Shown: positions 16,081 through 26,831, counted from the first letter of the stretch. The stretch is DNA of 64,000 nucleotides from Sulfitobacter marinus (GCF_900116285.1 NZ_FPAJ01000005.1:1-64000), one strand, 5' to 3'. Notes: generated by a model not told the origin, from the sequence alone. A program made the numbers and translations.

Positions 16081-17250
16081 CTAAAATGGCAAGCCGATAT
16101 AGTTTTCGGCCAAATCGCGGCGTGCCGTTTCGCTTTGTGACAAATGACTTAGGGTCGCTTTGCGCATCTGCGCGGCAAAGCTGTCTTCGCCGTCAAACTG
16201 GTGCAGCATTGTGGTCATCTGCCAGCTAAATCGCATGGCCTTCCAGATCCGCGCCAAGGCCCGTTCCGCATAGCTGTCGACGCCAGCGCGGTCGCCCTTC
16301 TTGAGCGCGGCGATCAGCGCGTCATGCAGATAGTACACGTCTGACACAGCAAGATTCAGCCCCTTGGCCCCGGTGGGCGGGACGATATGCGCAGAATCGC
16401 CAACTAGAAACAGGCTTCCCCAGCGCAGGGGCTCGCTGACAAACGACCGCAATGGCGCGATTGATTTTTCAATCGACGGGCCGGTCACCAAGGTATCGGC
16501 GGTCTCTTTCGGCAGGCGTATCTTCAGCGTCTCCCAAAAGCGATCATCGCTCCAGTCTTCGACCTTGTCTGTCAACGGTGCCTGCACATAATAACGCGAC
16601 AGGTTTTCATTGCGCATGGACGCCAGCGCAAATCCGTGACGCGAATTGGCATAGATCAGTTCGTGATTGGCAGGCGGCGTACGTGACAGCACGCCCAGCC
16701 ACCCAAAGGGGTAGACCCTTTCGAATTCCTCGCGTTTATCCACCGGTATCGTCTGGCGGCTTACCCCGTGAAAACCATCGCAGCCCGCCACAAACTGGCA
16801 GTCGATGCGCTGGCGCGCGCCGTCAACGGTATACTCGACATAAAGCGCATCCGTCGTCACATCGTTGATCACAACATCGGCCGCATTGTGAATGATGCGC
16901 GTGCCCATCGCATCTTGGGCCTCATATAGATCGGTCGTCACCTCGGTTTGGCCATAGACCATCACCTTTTTACCGGTCAGCTCGTGAAAGTTGATCCTTA
17001 CCATCAGATCGTCGTCGCTCAGGTAACACCCTTCGTGGGGGATACCTTCGCGATCCATGCGGTCGCCAACCCCGGCCTCGCGCAGCAATTGCACTGTGCC
17101 GCTTTCCAATACGCCTGCCCTGATGCGATCCAACACACGCTTGCGCGAGGTCCGTTCCAGAATAACGGTGTCGATGCCTCCGCGGTTTAGCAGTTGCGAC
17201 AAAAGCAAGCCCGAAGGGCCACCCCCGATTATAACGACTTCGGTTTTCAT
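16081..17250 (-). CDS. pobA: 4-hydroxybenzoate 3-monooxygenase
   Basis: A 389-residue flavoprotein hydroxylase (EC 1.14.13.2) that converts 4-hydroxybenzoate to protocatechuate using NADPH and oxygen, feeding the beta-ketoadipate pathway. Seen: N-terminal FAD motif VVIIGGGPSGLLLSQLL, the RAGVLESGTVQLL segment typical of PobA, the DG motif (QFVAGCDGFHGVSR) and the second FAD motif LVGDSAHIVPPTGAKGLNLA. Length equals that of the Pseudomonas enzyme family. It is divergent from an AraC-type gene (pobR), with an inverted repeat in between, so it is probably induced by 4-hydroxybenzoate. No protocatechuate genes are in the window. Confidence 0.96.
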   Translation of the reverse strand: MKTEVVIIGGGPSGLLLSQLLNRGGIDTVILERTSRKRVLDRIRAGVLESGTVQLLREAGVGDRMDREGIPHEGCYLSDDDLMVRINFHELTGKKVMVYGQTEVTTDLYEAQDAMGTRIIHNAADVVINDVTTDALYVEYTVDGARQRIDCQFVAGCDGFHGVSRQTIPVDKREEFERVYPFGWLGVLSRTPPANHELIYANSRHGFALASMRNENLSRYYVQAPLTDKVEDWSDDRFWETLKIRLPKETADTLVTGPSIEKSIAPLRSFVSEPLRWGSLFLVGDSAHIVPPTGAKGLNLAVSDVYYLHDALIAALKKGDRAGVDSYAERALARIWKAMRFSWQMTTMLHQFDGEDSFAAQMRKATLSHLSQSETARRDLAENYIGLPF

Positions 17251-17307
17251 GAAGTTCTTATTCCCCTTCGTGGTATTGATCGAAGACTAGGGCGCTCGGG
17301 GCATTGC

Positions 17308-17332
17308 GTGAATGGACCGGCAGCGCATTCAC
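17308..17332. promoter_or_regulatory. Inverted repeat in the pobA-pobR promoter region
   Basis: GTGAATG (17308-17314) and CATTCAC (17326-17332), perfect seven-base arms with an 11-base spacer, between the divergent genes. It is a good candidate for the PobR binding site and overlaps the alternative pobR start at 17312. Confidence 0.5.
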
Positions 17333-17347
17333 TGGTACTATGCGTGC

Positions 17348-18199
17348 ATGACGCATTTACCCCCGATCCCTGATTACGCGTTATATGGAGAGACAGAGGC
17401 CTTTCCCGATGTGGTACATTGCGAACATATCAAAGATCGCGCCCCGGATCATGGCTGGCACATCGCGCCGCATCGGCATGCACAATTGGCGCAGGTATTT
17501 TTCATTCAAACCGGCCATGCAACGTCAGTTGTTGACGGGCAGGAATTCGAGCTTTCCGATAACCAGTTGTTCTATGTTCCTGCGCAGGCCGTTCACAGTT
17601 TTGCTTTTGCCCCGAACACCCAAGGCATGGTGCAGTCATTTCCGATCTCAGTGCTGCGCAGCATCACCCCCGCGCATGACGACGTGGCACGCGCCTTATC
17701 GCTGCCCTTTGTCACGACGCCGGACGCAAAACTGCTAACGCTGATGACTCTGCTCGACGCCACATTGGCCGAGGGGGCACCCTATCGAACGCAAACAGCC
17801 GTGGGGTTAGCACACGCGGTTTTATCAATGACCGCCACCCTAAACGCCAACCCCCAATGGCACGCTGGCACCAAGCGGGATCGCAGGCTTGCGCAGCTTG
17901 ACCAGTTGATCAGCAATCCGAAAACAGCTGGCTGGCGCGTGCAAGAATATGCCGTTGAAATGGGGTTGAGCACGGGGCACCTGAGCCGTCTTTGCCGCGC
18001 CGCCAACGGGCTGTCCGCCTCGGCCTATGTCGAGGCACATATCATCCAAGAGGCATGCCGCCTGCTGGCCTTCACCCAGCTTTCAGTGGCCGAGGTCGGA
18101 TACAGGCTGGGCTTTTCCGATCCGTCCTATTTCTCGCGGCGATTTCGAACAGTCCAAAAGGAAACACCTTCCGTCTACCGCCAGCGGTTTGTCACCTAG
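17348..18199 (+). CDS. pobR: AraC-family activator of pobA
   Basis: A 283-residue AraC/XylS protein. An N-terminal cupin domain (HIAPHRHAQLAQVFFIQTG, about residues 35-55, then a Val/Phe-rich beta region) would sense 4-hydroxybenzoate; the C-terminal double HTH includes WRVQEYAVEMGLSTGHLSRL and LSVAEVGYRLGFSDPSYFSR, ending FRTVQKETPSVYRQRF. AraC-type PobR proteins next to pobA are known in other bacteria. ATG 17348 is preferred because the earlier in-frame ATG at 17312 falls within the inverted repeat; neither has a strong ribosome binding site. Divergent position supports local activation. Confidence 0.88.
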   Translation: MTHLPPIPDYALYGETEAFPDVVHCEHIKDRAPDHGWHIAPHRHAQLAQVFFIQTGHATSVVDGQEFELSDNQLFYVPAQAVHSFAFAPNTQGMVQSFPISVLRSITPAHDDVARALSLPFVTTPDAKLLTLMTLLDATLAEGAPYRTQTAVGLAHAVLSMTATLNANPQWHAGTKRDRRLAQLDQLISNPKTAGWRVQEYAVEMGLSTGHLSRLCRAANGLSASAYVEAHIIQEACRLLAFTQLSVAEVGYRLGFSDPSYFSRRFRTVQKETPSVYRQRFVT

Positions 18200-18226
18200 T
18201 AGCCAGCGCCCCTATGCCTAAAAATT

Positions 18227-19180
18227 GTGCGCGCCATAAAATTTAGCCTCTTATTTGCCCGAATAGAGCCGTTTGCCATCGCCCCGACTGCGAATCCCGC
18301 TATCCATGATCAGGCTTTAGCGCCGCGACGGGAGGGGTCCATTAATATCGCCACACATATCGATCCTGTGCCAGAGGCAATGCCACAGCCCCGCGCCTTG
18401 GGCGATCTGTCTGTGACAAGCAAGACATATGGCGATGCGTCCGTGCTGGGTGATTTGTATCAATCCGGATGCCTCAAAGCGCTGTTTCCCCGCGCCAATG
18501 CGACGGGCCTGACGGGCGTTTTTCTGAACACCTCGGGCGGGATGACGGGCGGGGATCGCCTGACACTCCATGCGACAGCCGAGGCAAACAGCCGGTTAAT
18601 CCTGACCTCCCAAGCGGCAGAGCGTGTGTACCTTGCCCAACCCGGCCCGCCCGCGCAATTGACCACGACACTGCGCGTCGCTGACGCCGCACGGATTGAC
18701 TGGCTCCCCCAAGAAACGATCTTGTTCAACGGTGCCGCCCTGAGGCGTCGGCTTGAGGTTGATCTGGCCCCCGATGCCGCGTTCTTTGGGGTGGAGCCGC
18801 TGGTGTTTGGCCGCGTGTCGATGGGCGAGACCCTGACAAAGGGCCAATTTGCCGACAACATCACCATCCGGCGCGATGGCGTCCCGATTTTTGCCGATGC
18901 GGTGCGCCTGTCCGGCGATATCGCCGGACAAATGTCCGGCCCTGCCACAGCAGCGGGCCAGTTTGCCATGGCCAGCTTGATCTATGCCGCAGCGGATGCC
19001 GATGCCTTGCTGAAACCGCTCCGCGCCCTGTTGCCCGCAACTGCCGGTGCCAGTCTGATCCGGCCCGGCGTGTTGTATGCCCGCATTCTGGCACCCGACA
19101 GTTACATCCTGCGCCAGTCACTGGTGCCAATCATTGCCCGCCTGCACGGCGCGGCCCCACCCAAAACATGGATGCTTTGA
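18227..19180 (+). CDS. ureD: Urease accessory protein UreD
   Basis: UreD (UreH) is the scaffold that binds apo-urease with UreF and UreG to deliver nickel. Family motifs are present: [74 protein letters not shown] and [11 protein letters not shown]. The first 50 residues of the long frame are not typical of the family, and the GTG at 18227 has no ribosome binding site; the true start may be near 18368-18377 (GTG or ATG just before [10 protein letters not shown]). First gene of the urease operon; ureA starts one base after its stop codon. Confidence 0.9.
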   Translation: MRAIKFSLLFARIEPFAIAPTANPAIHDQALAPRREGSINIATHIDPVPEAMPQPRALGDLSVTSKTYGDASVLGDLYQSGCLKALFPRANATGLTGVFLNTSGGMTGGDRLTLHATAEANSRLILTSQAAERVYLAQPGPPAQLTTTLRVADAARIDWLPQETILFNGAALRRRLEVDLAPDAAFFGVEPLVFGRVSMGETLTKGQFADNITIRRDGVPIFADAVRLSGDIAGQMSGPATAAGQFAMASLIYAAADADALLKPLRALLPATAGASLIRPGVLYARILAPDSYILRQSLVPIIARLHGAAPPKTWML

Positions 19181-19181
19181 C

Positions 19182-19484
19182 ATGCAACTAACCCCCCGTG
19201 AAAAAGACAAACTGCTGATCGCCATGGCAGCCGAGATCGCGCGCAAGCGCCTTGCCCGTGGCGTGAAACTGAACCACCCCGAAGCCATCGCCCTGATTAC
19301 CGACACCGTCGTCGAAGGCGCGCGCGATGGCCGCAGCGTCGCCGACATGATGCAGGCCGGTGCCCAAGTCATCACCCGCGATGACTGCATGGAGGGCATC
19401 GCCGAGATGATCCACGACGTCCAAGTCGAAGCCACATTTCCTGACGGCACCAAGCTGGTCACCGTCCACAACCCGATCCGCTAG
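19182..19484 (+). CDS. ureA: Urease gamma subunit
   Basis: A 100-residue subunit of the nickel enzyme urease (EC 3.5.1.5), which splits urea into ammonia and carbamate. Full-length family match: [60 protein letters not shown] and the end [18 protein letters not shown]. The start is one base after the ureD stop codon. Gamma, beta and alpha subunits form the (abc)3 heterotrimer in the cytoplasm. Confidence 0.97.
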   Translation: MQLTPREKDKLLIAMAAEIARKRLARGVKLNHPEAIALITDTVVEGARDGRSVADMMQAGAQVITRDDCMEGIAEMIHDVQVEATFPDGTKLVTVHNPIR

Positions 19485-19496
19485 AAAGGTCCCGAT

Positions 19497-19682
19497 ATGA
19501 AGAAACTAATGATCCTGCCCGCACTGTTCTTGGCCTCTCCCGCGGTGGCGCATCCGGGCTTGCACATCGCCCCGCACGGTGCCGAATGGATGCCCGTATT
19601 CATGGGCCTTGCCGTCATCGGCACCGCTGCGGCAGTTGCCCTACGGGCCCGTATCAAAGCCAAAGCGGCGGCCCGCAAATGA
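19497..19682 (+). CDS. Small signal-peptide/membrane protein within the urease operon
   Basis: A 61-residue protein of unknown function between ureA and ureB. It has an N-terminal Sec signal or membrane segment ([17 protein letters not shown], possible cleavage at VAHA-like site VA/HP), a short histidine-bearing stretch ([13 protein letters not shown], three His), one transmembrane helix ([20 protein letters not shown]) and a basic tail ([10 protein letters not shown]). The ribosome binding site AAAGG lies just upstream. Its stop overlaps the ureB start by four bases (ATGA), which argues for a real, co-translated gene. The His-bearing face would be periplasmic, so a role in nickel handling is possible but unproven. 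Product unknown. Confidence 0.75.
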   Translation: MKKLMILPALFLASPAVAHPGLHIAPHGAEWMPVFMGLAVIGTAAAVALRARIKAKAAARK

Positions 19683-19984
19683 TCCCCGGCGAGGTTCTCT
19701 GCGCCGAGGGCGACATCACCCTGAACGAGGGTCGCGACGCAATCACCCTGATGGTCGCCAACACCGGCGACCGCCCCGTGCAGGTCGGCAGCCACTATCA
19801 TTTCGCTGAAACCAACCCCGCGTTGGATTTCGACCGCACCGCCGCCCACGGCTGCCGTCTGGACATTGCCGCTGGCACCGCCGTGCGGTTCGAGCCCGGC
19901 CAGCGCCGCGAAGTGCAGTTGATCCCACTAGCAGGCGACCGCAAAGTTTTCGGTTTCAACGCCGCAGTGATGGGCGCGCTGTAA
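19679..19984 (+). CDS. ureB: Urease beta subunit
   Basis: A 101-residue structural subunit of urease. Family features: [19 protein letters not shown], the [20 protein letters not shown] motif, [39 protein letters not shown] and the end [10 protein letters not shown]. Its ATG overlaps the stop codon of the preceding 61-residue gene. It assembles with UreA and UreC. Confidence 0.97.
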   Translation: MIPGEVLCAEGDITLNEGRDAITLMVANTGDRPVQVGSHYHFAETNPALDFDRTAAHGCRLDIAAGTAVRFEPGQRREVQLIPLAGDRKVFGFNAAVMGAL

Positions 19985-20009
19985 CGCGCAACAAGGAAAG
20001 AGACCGACC

Positions 20010-21719
<1,710 letters not shown>

Positions 21720-21728
21720 GGCCCAGAT

Positions 21729-22181
21729 ATGACCGATCTTTCCCCCGCCCACACCATCAAACGCAGCGGACACTGGCGCGATGCAGATGACAGCTGTGTG
21801 CTGACCTATGACGACCGGTTCTTACGCCGCAAACGTCTGACAACCGCCCGCGATCAAGGGTTCCTCGTTGATCTGCCCCATACGGAATCCCTGAACCACG
21901 GGGACGCGTTTTTGTTGGAAGACGGCAAACTGGTCGAAGTCATCGCCGCCGAAGAAGCGCTGCTGGAAATCAGCGGTGACGATCTGGTGCGGCTGGCATG
22001 GCACATCGGCAATCGCCATTACCCCTGTCAGATCGAACCGACGCGGCTGCTGATCCAGAACGATCACGTGATCCGCGACATGCTGGGCAAGCTTGGTGCC
22101 ACCCTGCGCGATGTGTCCGAACCCTTCCTTCCCGAAGGCGGGGCCTATGGCCAAGGGCGCACCCATAGCCACGCCCATTGA
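21729..22181 (+). CDS. ureE: Urease accessory metallochaperone UreE
   Basis: A 150-residue nickel-binding chaperone that passes nickel to UreG. Typical parts: an N-terminal peptide-binding domain (YDDRFLRRKRLTTARDQGFL, DLPHTESLNHGDAFLLEDGK) and the metal-binding domain with WHIGNRHYPCQIE (His in the conserved G-N-R-H) and a C-terminal tail ending THSHAH with three histidines, shorter than the His-rich tails of Klebsiella UreE. The stop codon overlaps ureF by one base. Confidence 0.95.
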   Translation: MTDLSPAHTIKRSGHWRDADDSCVLTYDDRFLRRKRLTTARDQGFLVDLPHTESLNHGDAFLLEDGKLVEVIAAEEALLEISGDDLVRLAWHIGNRHYPCQIEPTRLLIQNDHVIRDMLGKLGATLRDVSEPFLPEGGAYGQGRTHSHAH

Positions 22182-22816
22182 TGCAGACCCAAGACATCAT
22201 CACGTTGGCCCAATGGCTGTCGCCCAGTTTTCCGATTGGCGCGTTCAGCTATAGCCACGGGCTTGAGATGGCTGTGCATGATGGTACCGTCCATGATGCG
22301 GCTTCGCTGCAAGCTTGGCTGGGCGATATAATCGCCCACGGTGCAGGTCGGACCGATGCGATCCTTCTAAACGCTGGCTTTCAGGGTGAGGGGTTAGCGT
22401 ACGTGGATGCGCTGGCGCGTGCTTTGGCACCGTCGGCAGAGCGGCTATCCGAGACCGCACAACAAGGCGCGGCTTTCGTGCGGGTGGTGAATGACGTCTG
22501 GGGCCATAATCTGCCGGATTTGACTTTGCCCGTCGCCTTTGGCGCGGCCTGCGCAGCGCAGGAATTACCCGTACGCGACGCCGCGCAGATGTTCCTGCAC
22601 GCATTCATTAGCGCGCTGGTCTCTGCCGCGATCCGCGCGGTGCCTTTGGGCCAGACCGATGGGCAACGCGTGATCACGGCCCTTGCACCGCTGTGTCGCC
22701 AAACGGTCGACACCGCCCTGACCCAAACCATTGACGACATCGGCAGCGCTTGCTTTCTGGCCGACATCGCATCGATGCAACATGAAACGCTTTACTCAAG
22801 GATGTTCCAAACATGA
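22181..22816 (+). CDS. ureF: Urease accessory protein UreF
   Basis: A 211-residue all-helical protein that, with UreD, forms the platform for UreG-driven nickel insertion and checks activation. Family marks: [20 protein letters not shown] at the N-terminus (about residues 10-30) and the C-terminal [13 protein letters not shown], which in known UreF proteins interacts with UreD. ATG 22181 overlaps the ureE stop (TGATG). The 3' end overlaps ureG by four bases. Confidence 0.95.
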   Translation: MQTQDIITLAQWLSPSFPIGAFSYSHGLEMAVHDGTVHDAASLQAWLGDIIAHGAGRTDAILLNAGFQGEGLAYVDALARALAPSAERLSETAQQGAAFVRVVNDVWGHNLPDLTLPVAFGAACAAQELPVRDAAQMFLHAFISALVSAAIRAVPLGQTDGQRVITALAPLCRQTVDTALTQTIDDIGSACFLADIASMQHETLYSRMFQT

Positions 22817-23442
22817 CTTCACCCCATGGCCCTTTGCGGATCGGAATTGGCGGCCCTGTGGGCGCAGGCAAAACAACGCTGACAGCCGCGCTTTGCCGTG
22901 CGATGCGCGATCGCTGGTCCATCGGCGTGATCACCAATGACATCTACACCCAAGAAGACGCCGAAGCCCTGATGCGCATGCAGGTGCTGCCCCAGGACAG
23001 GATCATCGGCGTCGAAACCGGCGGCTGCCCGCACACCGCCATTCGCGAGGATGCGTCGATCAATCTGGCAGCTGTGGCGCGGATGCAGGAACGCCATCCC
23101 GATCTGGACTGCGTCTTGATTGAATCGGGCGGCGATAATCTGTCTGCAACCTTTAGCCCCGAACTAGCCGATATCACCCTATATGTGATCGACGTGGCCG
23201 CAGGCGAGGAAATCCCCCGCAAAGGGGGGCCTGCAATCACCAAGTCCGATATTCTCATCATCAATAAAACCGACCTTGCGCCCTATGTGGGCGCGTCGCT
23301 CGAGGTGATGGACCGCGACGCAAAACGGATGCGCGGCGCAGGGCCGTTTGTATTTGCGGCGATGAAAACAGATCAAGGCATTACCGAAGTGCTGGATTTG
23401 ATCATTCAAATTGGTGGGTTACAGCCGGTTCCTGTTGATTAA
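22813..23442 (+). CDS. ureG: Urease accessory GTPase UreG
   Basis: A 209-residue SIMIBI-class GTPase that powers nickel delivery. The P-loop reads [13 protein letters not shown] (about residues 10-22); the Cys-Pro-His nickel site is in [15 protein letters not shown]; the Asp-Glu Walker B region reads [15 protein letters not shown] and the specificity motif INKTDLAP (NKxD). No N-terminal His-rich extension. Last gene of the operon, followed by a hairpin. Confidence 0.97.
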   Translation: MTSPHGPLRIGIGGPVGAGKTTLTAALCRAMRDRWSIGVITNDIYTQEDAEALMRMQVLPQDRIIGVETGGCPHTAIREDASINLAAVARMQERHPDLDCVLIESGGDNLSATFSPELADITLYVIDVAAGEEIPRKGGPAITKSDILIINKTDLAPYVGASLEVMDRDAKRMRGAGPFVFAAMKTDQGITEVLDLIIQIGGLQPVPVD

Positions 23443-23488
23443 CAATTTGTAATAAAACTGGCGGATTTCTGCCGTTGGTTAACTGGAC

Positions 23489-23518
23489 GCTTTGATTTTC
23501 GCCTCAAATCGTCAAAGC
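23489..23518 (+). terminator. Hairpin after ureG
   Basis: GCTTTGA...TCAAAGC with inner TTT/AAA pairing forms a stem 47 bases after the ureG stop. There is no T-run, so termination is uncertain. Confidence 0.35.
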
Positions 23519-23580
23519 TTCGCCCAGTGTCACGGGGACGGCGGCGCACAGCTTGGACAACCATTGAGGGCAGCAACAAA

Positions 23581-24192
23581 ATGAGCGTGAAACACGCCTT
23601 ATCGACAAAAATCAGCATTCCATTTCTATGTCTTGGTCTCCTTTTCGCGGCCGGTTGTTCACAGTCGCCGTCAGGGCTGCGGACACTTTCCTCGGCAGAC
23701 ATTAACCCCGAACTACACGCCATAGCGATTCGCGAAGTGCGCAGTTTGCAGTCCCAGGGGCGCCGCGTTTGGTGTGTGCCTTTCGCGCGCAATGCAAGCG
23801 GGGTGAATATCCGCGGTAATGCAAACACCTGGTGGGGCAAAGCCAAGGGCCAGTATAGCCGCGGCAAGGAACCGACCGCAGGTGCCGTCATGGCCTTTAA
23901 GGCAACCCGCCGCAATCCGATGGGTCATGTCGCAGTGGTATCCAAAGTGGTTTCACCTCGCGAAGTTCTGGTCGACCACGCGAACTGGAAACGCAATAAA
24001 ATCTCGCTTCAGATGAGCGTCATTGACGTGTCACCGCGCAATGATTGGACCTCGGTACGGTTGGAAAGCCAGTCAAACTCATACGGCAGCGTGTATCCGG
24101 TCAATGGGTTCATCTATCCCGACGACCATCTTCATCGAAATAAGCGGACAGCATCCAAACCTGTCTTTGCCCTGATGGAGCGCGGAAGCTAA
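23581..24192 (+). CDS. CHAP-domain lipoprotein (putative peptidoglycan hydrolase)
   Basis: A 203-residue protein with a lipoprotein signal (FLCLGLLFAAGC, lipid Cys at about residue 22) and a CHAP domain, a cysteine amidase/endopeptidase fold that cuts peptide bonds in cell-wall peptidoglycan. The likely nucleophile is the Cys in QGRRVWCVPFARNASG and the His in GHVAVVSKV; PTAGAVMAFKATRRNPMGHV is the typical CHAP core. It is probably attached to the outer membrane facing the periplasm. ATG 23581 follows GAGGG; the upstream in-frame start at 23527 would put residues before the signal peptide. No partner gene is evident. Confidence 0.85.
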   Translation: MSVKHALSTKISIPFLCLGLLFAAGCSQSPSGLRTLSSADINPELHAIAIREVRSLQSQGRRVWCVPFARNASGVNIRGNANTWWGKAKGQYSRGKEPTAGAVMAFKATRRNPMGHVAVVSKVVSPREVLVDHANWKRNKISLQMSVIDVSPRNDWTSVRLESQSNSYGSVYPVNGFIYPDDHLHRNKRTASKPVFALMERGS

Positions 24193-24412
24193 ACGGCGTC
24201 AGCCTTGACGTGTCTGCGTATTTTCAGTGCCGCCTAACCTAGCACAAAAAATTGGAAAAGCGGTGATATGCCTAGCATTCACCGCTTTAGACAAAGCCAT
24301 GTACATTCCAGACACAAGCGATTAGGGACAGCGCAACACTCGGCTGGCGCTGGCGCCATTGCCGTGCCGCGCGCATTTTTTGCCGCCCTTTTTATTCAGT
24401 CAGGACTTACCG

Positions 24413-26557
24413 TTGATCCAAACCATCGCAGACGCGCTTGCCAAACAAGGCTATGAGACACTTACACCCGTACAACAGGCGGTCACCGATCCGGCCCTTG
24501 CCGACGCTGACCTCTTGGTATCGGCACAAACCGGATCAGGCAAGACCGTTGGTTTTGGTCTGGCCATCGCGCCAACCTTGCTTGGCGGCTCTGAAAAGTT
24601 TGGCCATGCTGGCGCGCCGCTTGCATTGATCATTGCCCCCACCCGCGAATTGGCCATGCAGGTCAGCCGCGAATTAACATGGCTTTATGGACCAGCGGGC
24701 GCAATTGTCACGACCTGTGTCGGCGGCATGGACACGCGCACAGAACGGCGTGCGCTGGACCGCGGCGCGCATGTTGTTGTCGCCACGCCGGGGCGCCTGT
24801 GCGACCACATCAAACGCAATAACATAAACCTGTCGGACATCCGCGCCGTGGTGCTGGACGAAGCCGACGAAATGCTGGATCTGGGCTTTCGCGAAGAGCT
24901 TGAGTTCATCCTGTCGGAAGCGCCAGAAGAACGCCGTACCTTGCTGTTTTCGGCCACGGTTCCCGCTGCCATCGCCAAACTGGCAAAATCCTATCAGCGC
25001 GATGCACAGCGCGTCGAAACCGTCGGCGAGAAAAAGCAGCACAGCGATATCGAATATCGCGCATTGAACGTGCACCCGCGCGACACAGAAAACGCGATCA
25101 TCAACGTGTTGCGGTTCTACGAGGCGAAAAACGCCATCGTGTTCTGTAACACCCGCGCAGCCGTTGCGCGGCTGACCACCAGGTTCACCAATCGCGGTTT
25201 CTCGGTCGTGGCATTGTCGGGCGAGTTGACGCAATCCGAACGCACCAACGCATTGCAAGCGTTGCGCGATGGCCGTGCACGCGTCTGCATCGCGACAGAT
25301 GTTGCGGCACGCGGTATCGATTTGCCCAACCTCGAGCTGGTGATTCACGCCGATCTGCCATCGAACTCTGACACATTGTTGCACCGCTCTGGCCGGACGG
25401 GCCGCGCAGGGCGCAAGGGTGTCTCGGCACTGATCGTGCCAGCAAAACTGCGCAGCAAAGCCAACCGTCTGATTGGTGGGGCCAAGCTGAAAGTCGAATG
25501 GGCCAATCCACCCTCGGCCGAAGAAGTAAATGCCGAAGATGAAAAACGCTTGCTGGCGGATTCAGCTTGGTCGGACCCGATTCCCGATGACGCGACTGGT
25601 TTCGTCGCCAATCTGGTTGACCAATTCAGCGCAGAGCAATTGGCGACGGCGTTTGTGAACCTATACCGCGCACGCCAATCCGCGCCAGAACAACTAGCCG
25701 AACCCGGCACACCTGCCGATGAAAAACCGCGTGGCGATTTCGGCCCGTCTGTGTGGTTCTCGATCTCCGTCGGGCGCAATCAGGACGCCGAACCGCGCAC
25801 CATATTGCCGATGATTTGCCGCATGGGCGATCTGACCAAGGATGACGTGGGCGCAATCCGCGTACAGCCCAGCCATACATTCGTGGAAATTCTTGCCACA
25901 TCCGAAGCGAAATTCACCAATGCGCTTGGCCCCGATATGAAGGTCGAAGACGGCGCGATTGTTACCAAGCTGGACAAGGCACCTGACCTGTCGCGCGGAC
26001 CAAAACCCGGCGGCAAACGCGGACCAAGACCTAATCGCGGCCCCCGTCCCGATCGCGCGCCGCGCCCTGCCTATGATCCTGATGCCCCACGGGCCCCGCG
26101 CAAACCGCGCGCGGAGACCGCAGAAGCGCCAGTTGCCTACACTGAAAAGCCACGCGGTTCAAAACCGCAAGGCGATAAACCCAAGTTCGATAAGCCGCGC
26201 GCACGCAAAGGCGAGCGCCCGCCAAAATCGCACAAGACCGAGCGCAGCCCGATGAAGCCGGGTGCCGCGCCCAAACCAAAGTCGAACCCGAAACCCGACG
26301 CATTTGACAAACCGGCAGGCAAGCCAAAGGCAAAAGCAGTCTGGAAAAAAGAGAAACCAGCCGCGCCGCGCGGTGATGCAAAGCCGGCGGCAGACAAGCC
26401 GTTCAAAGCACGCGCGTCTGATCCGTCGAAACGTTTCGTGCCGCCAAACAAACTAGGCCAAGCTGGCAGTAAGCCAAAGGGTGGTAAACCCGCTGGCCGA
26501 CCCAAGGGCGGCGAAGGCGCACCAAAGCGCGCGAAAAGCAGCTTCCGTCCAAAGTAA
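24413..26557 (+). CDS. DEAD-box ATP-dependent RNA helicase with long basic tail
   Basis: A 714-residue helicase with all core motifs: Q-type TPVQQAV, motif I AQTGSGKT (about residue 40), PTRELA, TPGR, DEAD (about residue 149), SAT, IVFCNTR, ATDVAARGID and HRSGRTGRAG. Residues about 460-530 resemble the DbpA/CsdA RNA-binding domain (VWFSISVGRNQDAEPRTILP). From about residue 535 the tail is low-complexity Lys/Pro/Arg/Gly. It probably remodels rRNA or mRNA, for instance in the cold. I choose the TTG at 24413 because AGGA (24402-24405) lies seven bases upstream and homology begins there; earlier TTG/GTG codons lack such a site. Followed by a strong hairpin. Confidence 0.92.
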   Translation: MIQTIADALAKQGYETLTPVQQAVTDPALADADLLVSAQTGSGKTVGFGLAIAPTLLGGSEKFGHAGAPLALIIAPTRELAMQVSRELTWLYGPAGAIVTTCVGGMDTRTERRALDRGAHVVVATPGRLCDHIKRNNINLSDIRAVVLDEADEMLDLGFREELEFILSEAPEERRTLLFSATVPAAIAKLAKSYQRDAQRVETVGEKKQHSDIEYRALNVHPRDTENAIINVLRFYEAKNAIVFCNTRAAVARLTTRFTNRGFSVVALSGELTQSERTNALQALRDGRARVCIATDVAARGIDLPNLELVIHADLPSNSDTLLHRSGRTGRAGRKGVSALIVPAKLRSKANRLIGGAKLKVEWANPPSAEEVNAEDEKRLLADSAWSDPIPDDATGFVANLVDQFSAEQLATAFVNLYRARQSAPEQLAEPGTPADEKPRGDFGPSVWFSISVGRNQDAEPRTILPMICRMGDLTKDDVGAIRVQPSHTFVEILATSEAKFTNALGPDMKVEDGAIVTKLDKAPDLSRGPKPGGKRGPRPNRGPRPDRAPRPAYDPDAPRAPRKPRAETAEAPVAYTEKPRGSKPQGDKPKFDKPRARKGERPPKSHKTERSPMKPGAAPKPKSNPKPDAFDKPAGKPKAKAVWKKEKPAAPRGDAKPAADKPFKARASDPSKRFVPPNKLGQAGSKPKGGKPAGRPKGGEGAPKRAKSSFRPK

Positions 26558-26563
26558 GATACG

Positions 26564-26595
26564 CTTGAGCACGCGGACGACACCGCGTGCTCAAG
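26564..26595 (+). terminator. Terminator hairpin after the DEAD-box helicase
   Basis: CTTGAGCACGCGG - ACGACA - CCGCGTGCTCAAG: a perfect 13-bp stem seven bases after the stop codon. The following TATTA is a weak T-tract. Confidence 0.65.
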
Positions 26596-26621
26596 TATTA
26601 ACCAACATTAGCGAAACCATT

Positions 26622-26642
26622 CGGAATTTTTCAAAAATTCCG
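26622..26642. promoter_or_regulatory. Perfect 21-bp palindrome, left of a pair
   Basis: CGGAATTTTT-C-AAAAATTCCG: ten-base perfect arms around a single C. It lies 190-210 bp before tpa and 24 bp centre-to-centre from another palindrome with a single central C. Possible regulator site or a hairpin. Confidence 0.5.
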
Positions 26643-26646
26643 GCCC

Positions 26647-26665
26647 GTTTTCTTTCAAAGAAAAC
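26647..26665. promoter_or_regulatory. Perfect 19-bp palindrome, right of a pair
   Basis: GTTTTCTTT-C-AAAGAAAAC: nine-base perfect arms around a single C, different in sequence from its neighbour at 26622-26642 but with the same odd-centre layout. Confidence 0.5.
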
Positions 26666-26713
26666 GTCGCCACATAGCTGATATTAGCGAAAGTTTGATG
26701 ATTGGCACGCCAT

Positions 26714-26746
26714 TTGGACCTAAAGGTAGGTATCGACTGGCCCTAC
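26714..26746. promoter_or_regulatory. TauR-like direct repeat upstream of tpa
   Basis: TTGGACCTAA (26714-26723) and CTGGCCCTAC (26737-26746) are direct repeats 23 bp apart. The TauR site described in Rhodobacter capsulatus is, as I recall it, CTGGACYTAA, so the first copy matches 9 of 10 and the second 8 of 10. Position upstream of the taurine genes fits activation by TauR. Confidence 0.6.
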
Positions 26747-26831
26747 AGTACACTTCCCATTTAGGCTGATGTTATGTCAAAGGGGCTGTATACCTACCCC
26801 CTCATTTTCCTCATGTTCGAAAGGTCAGCCA

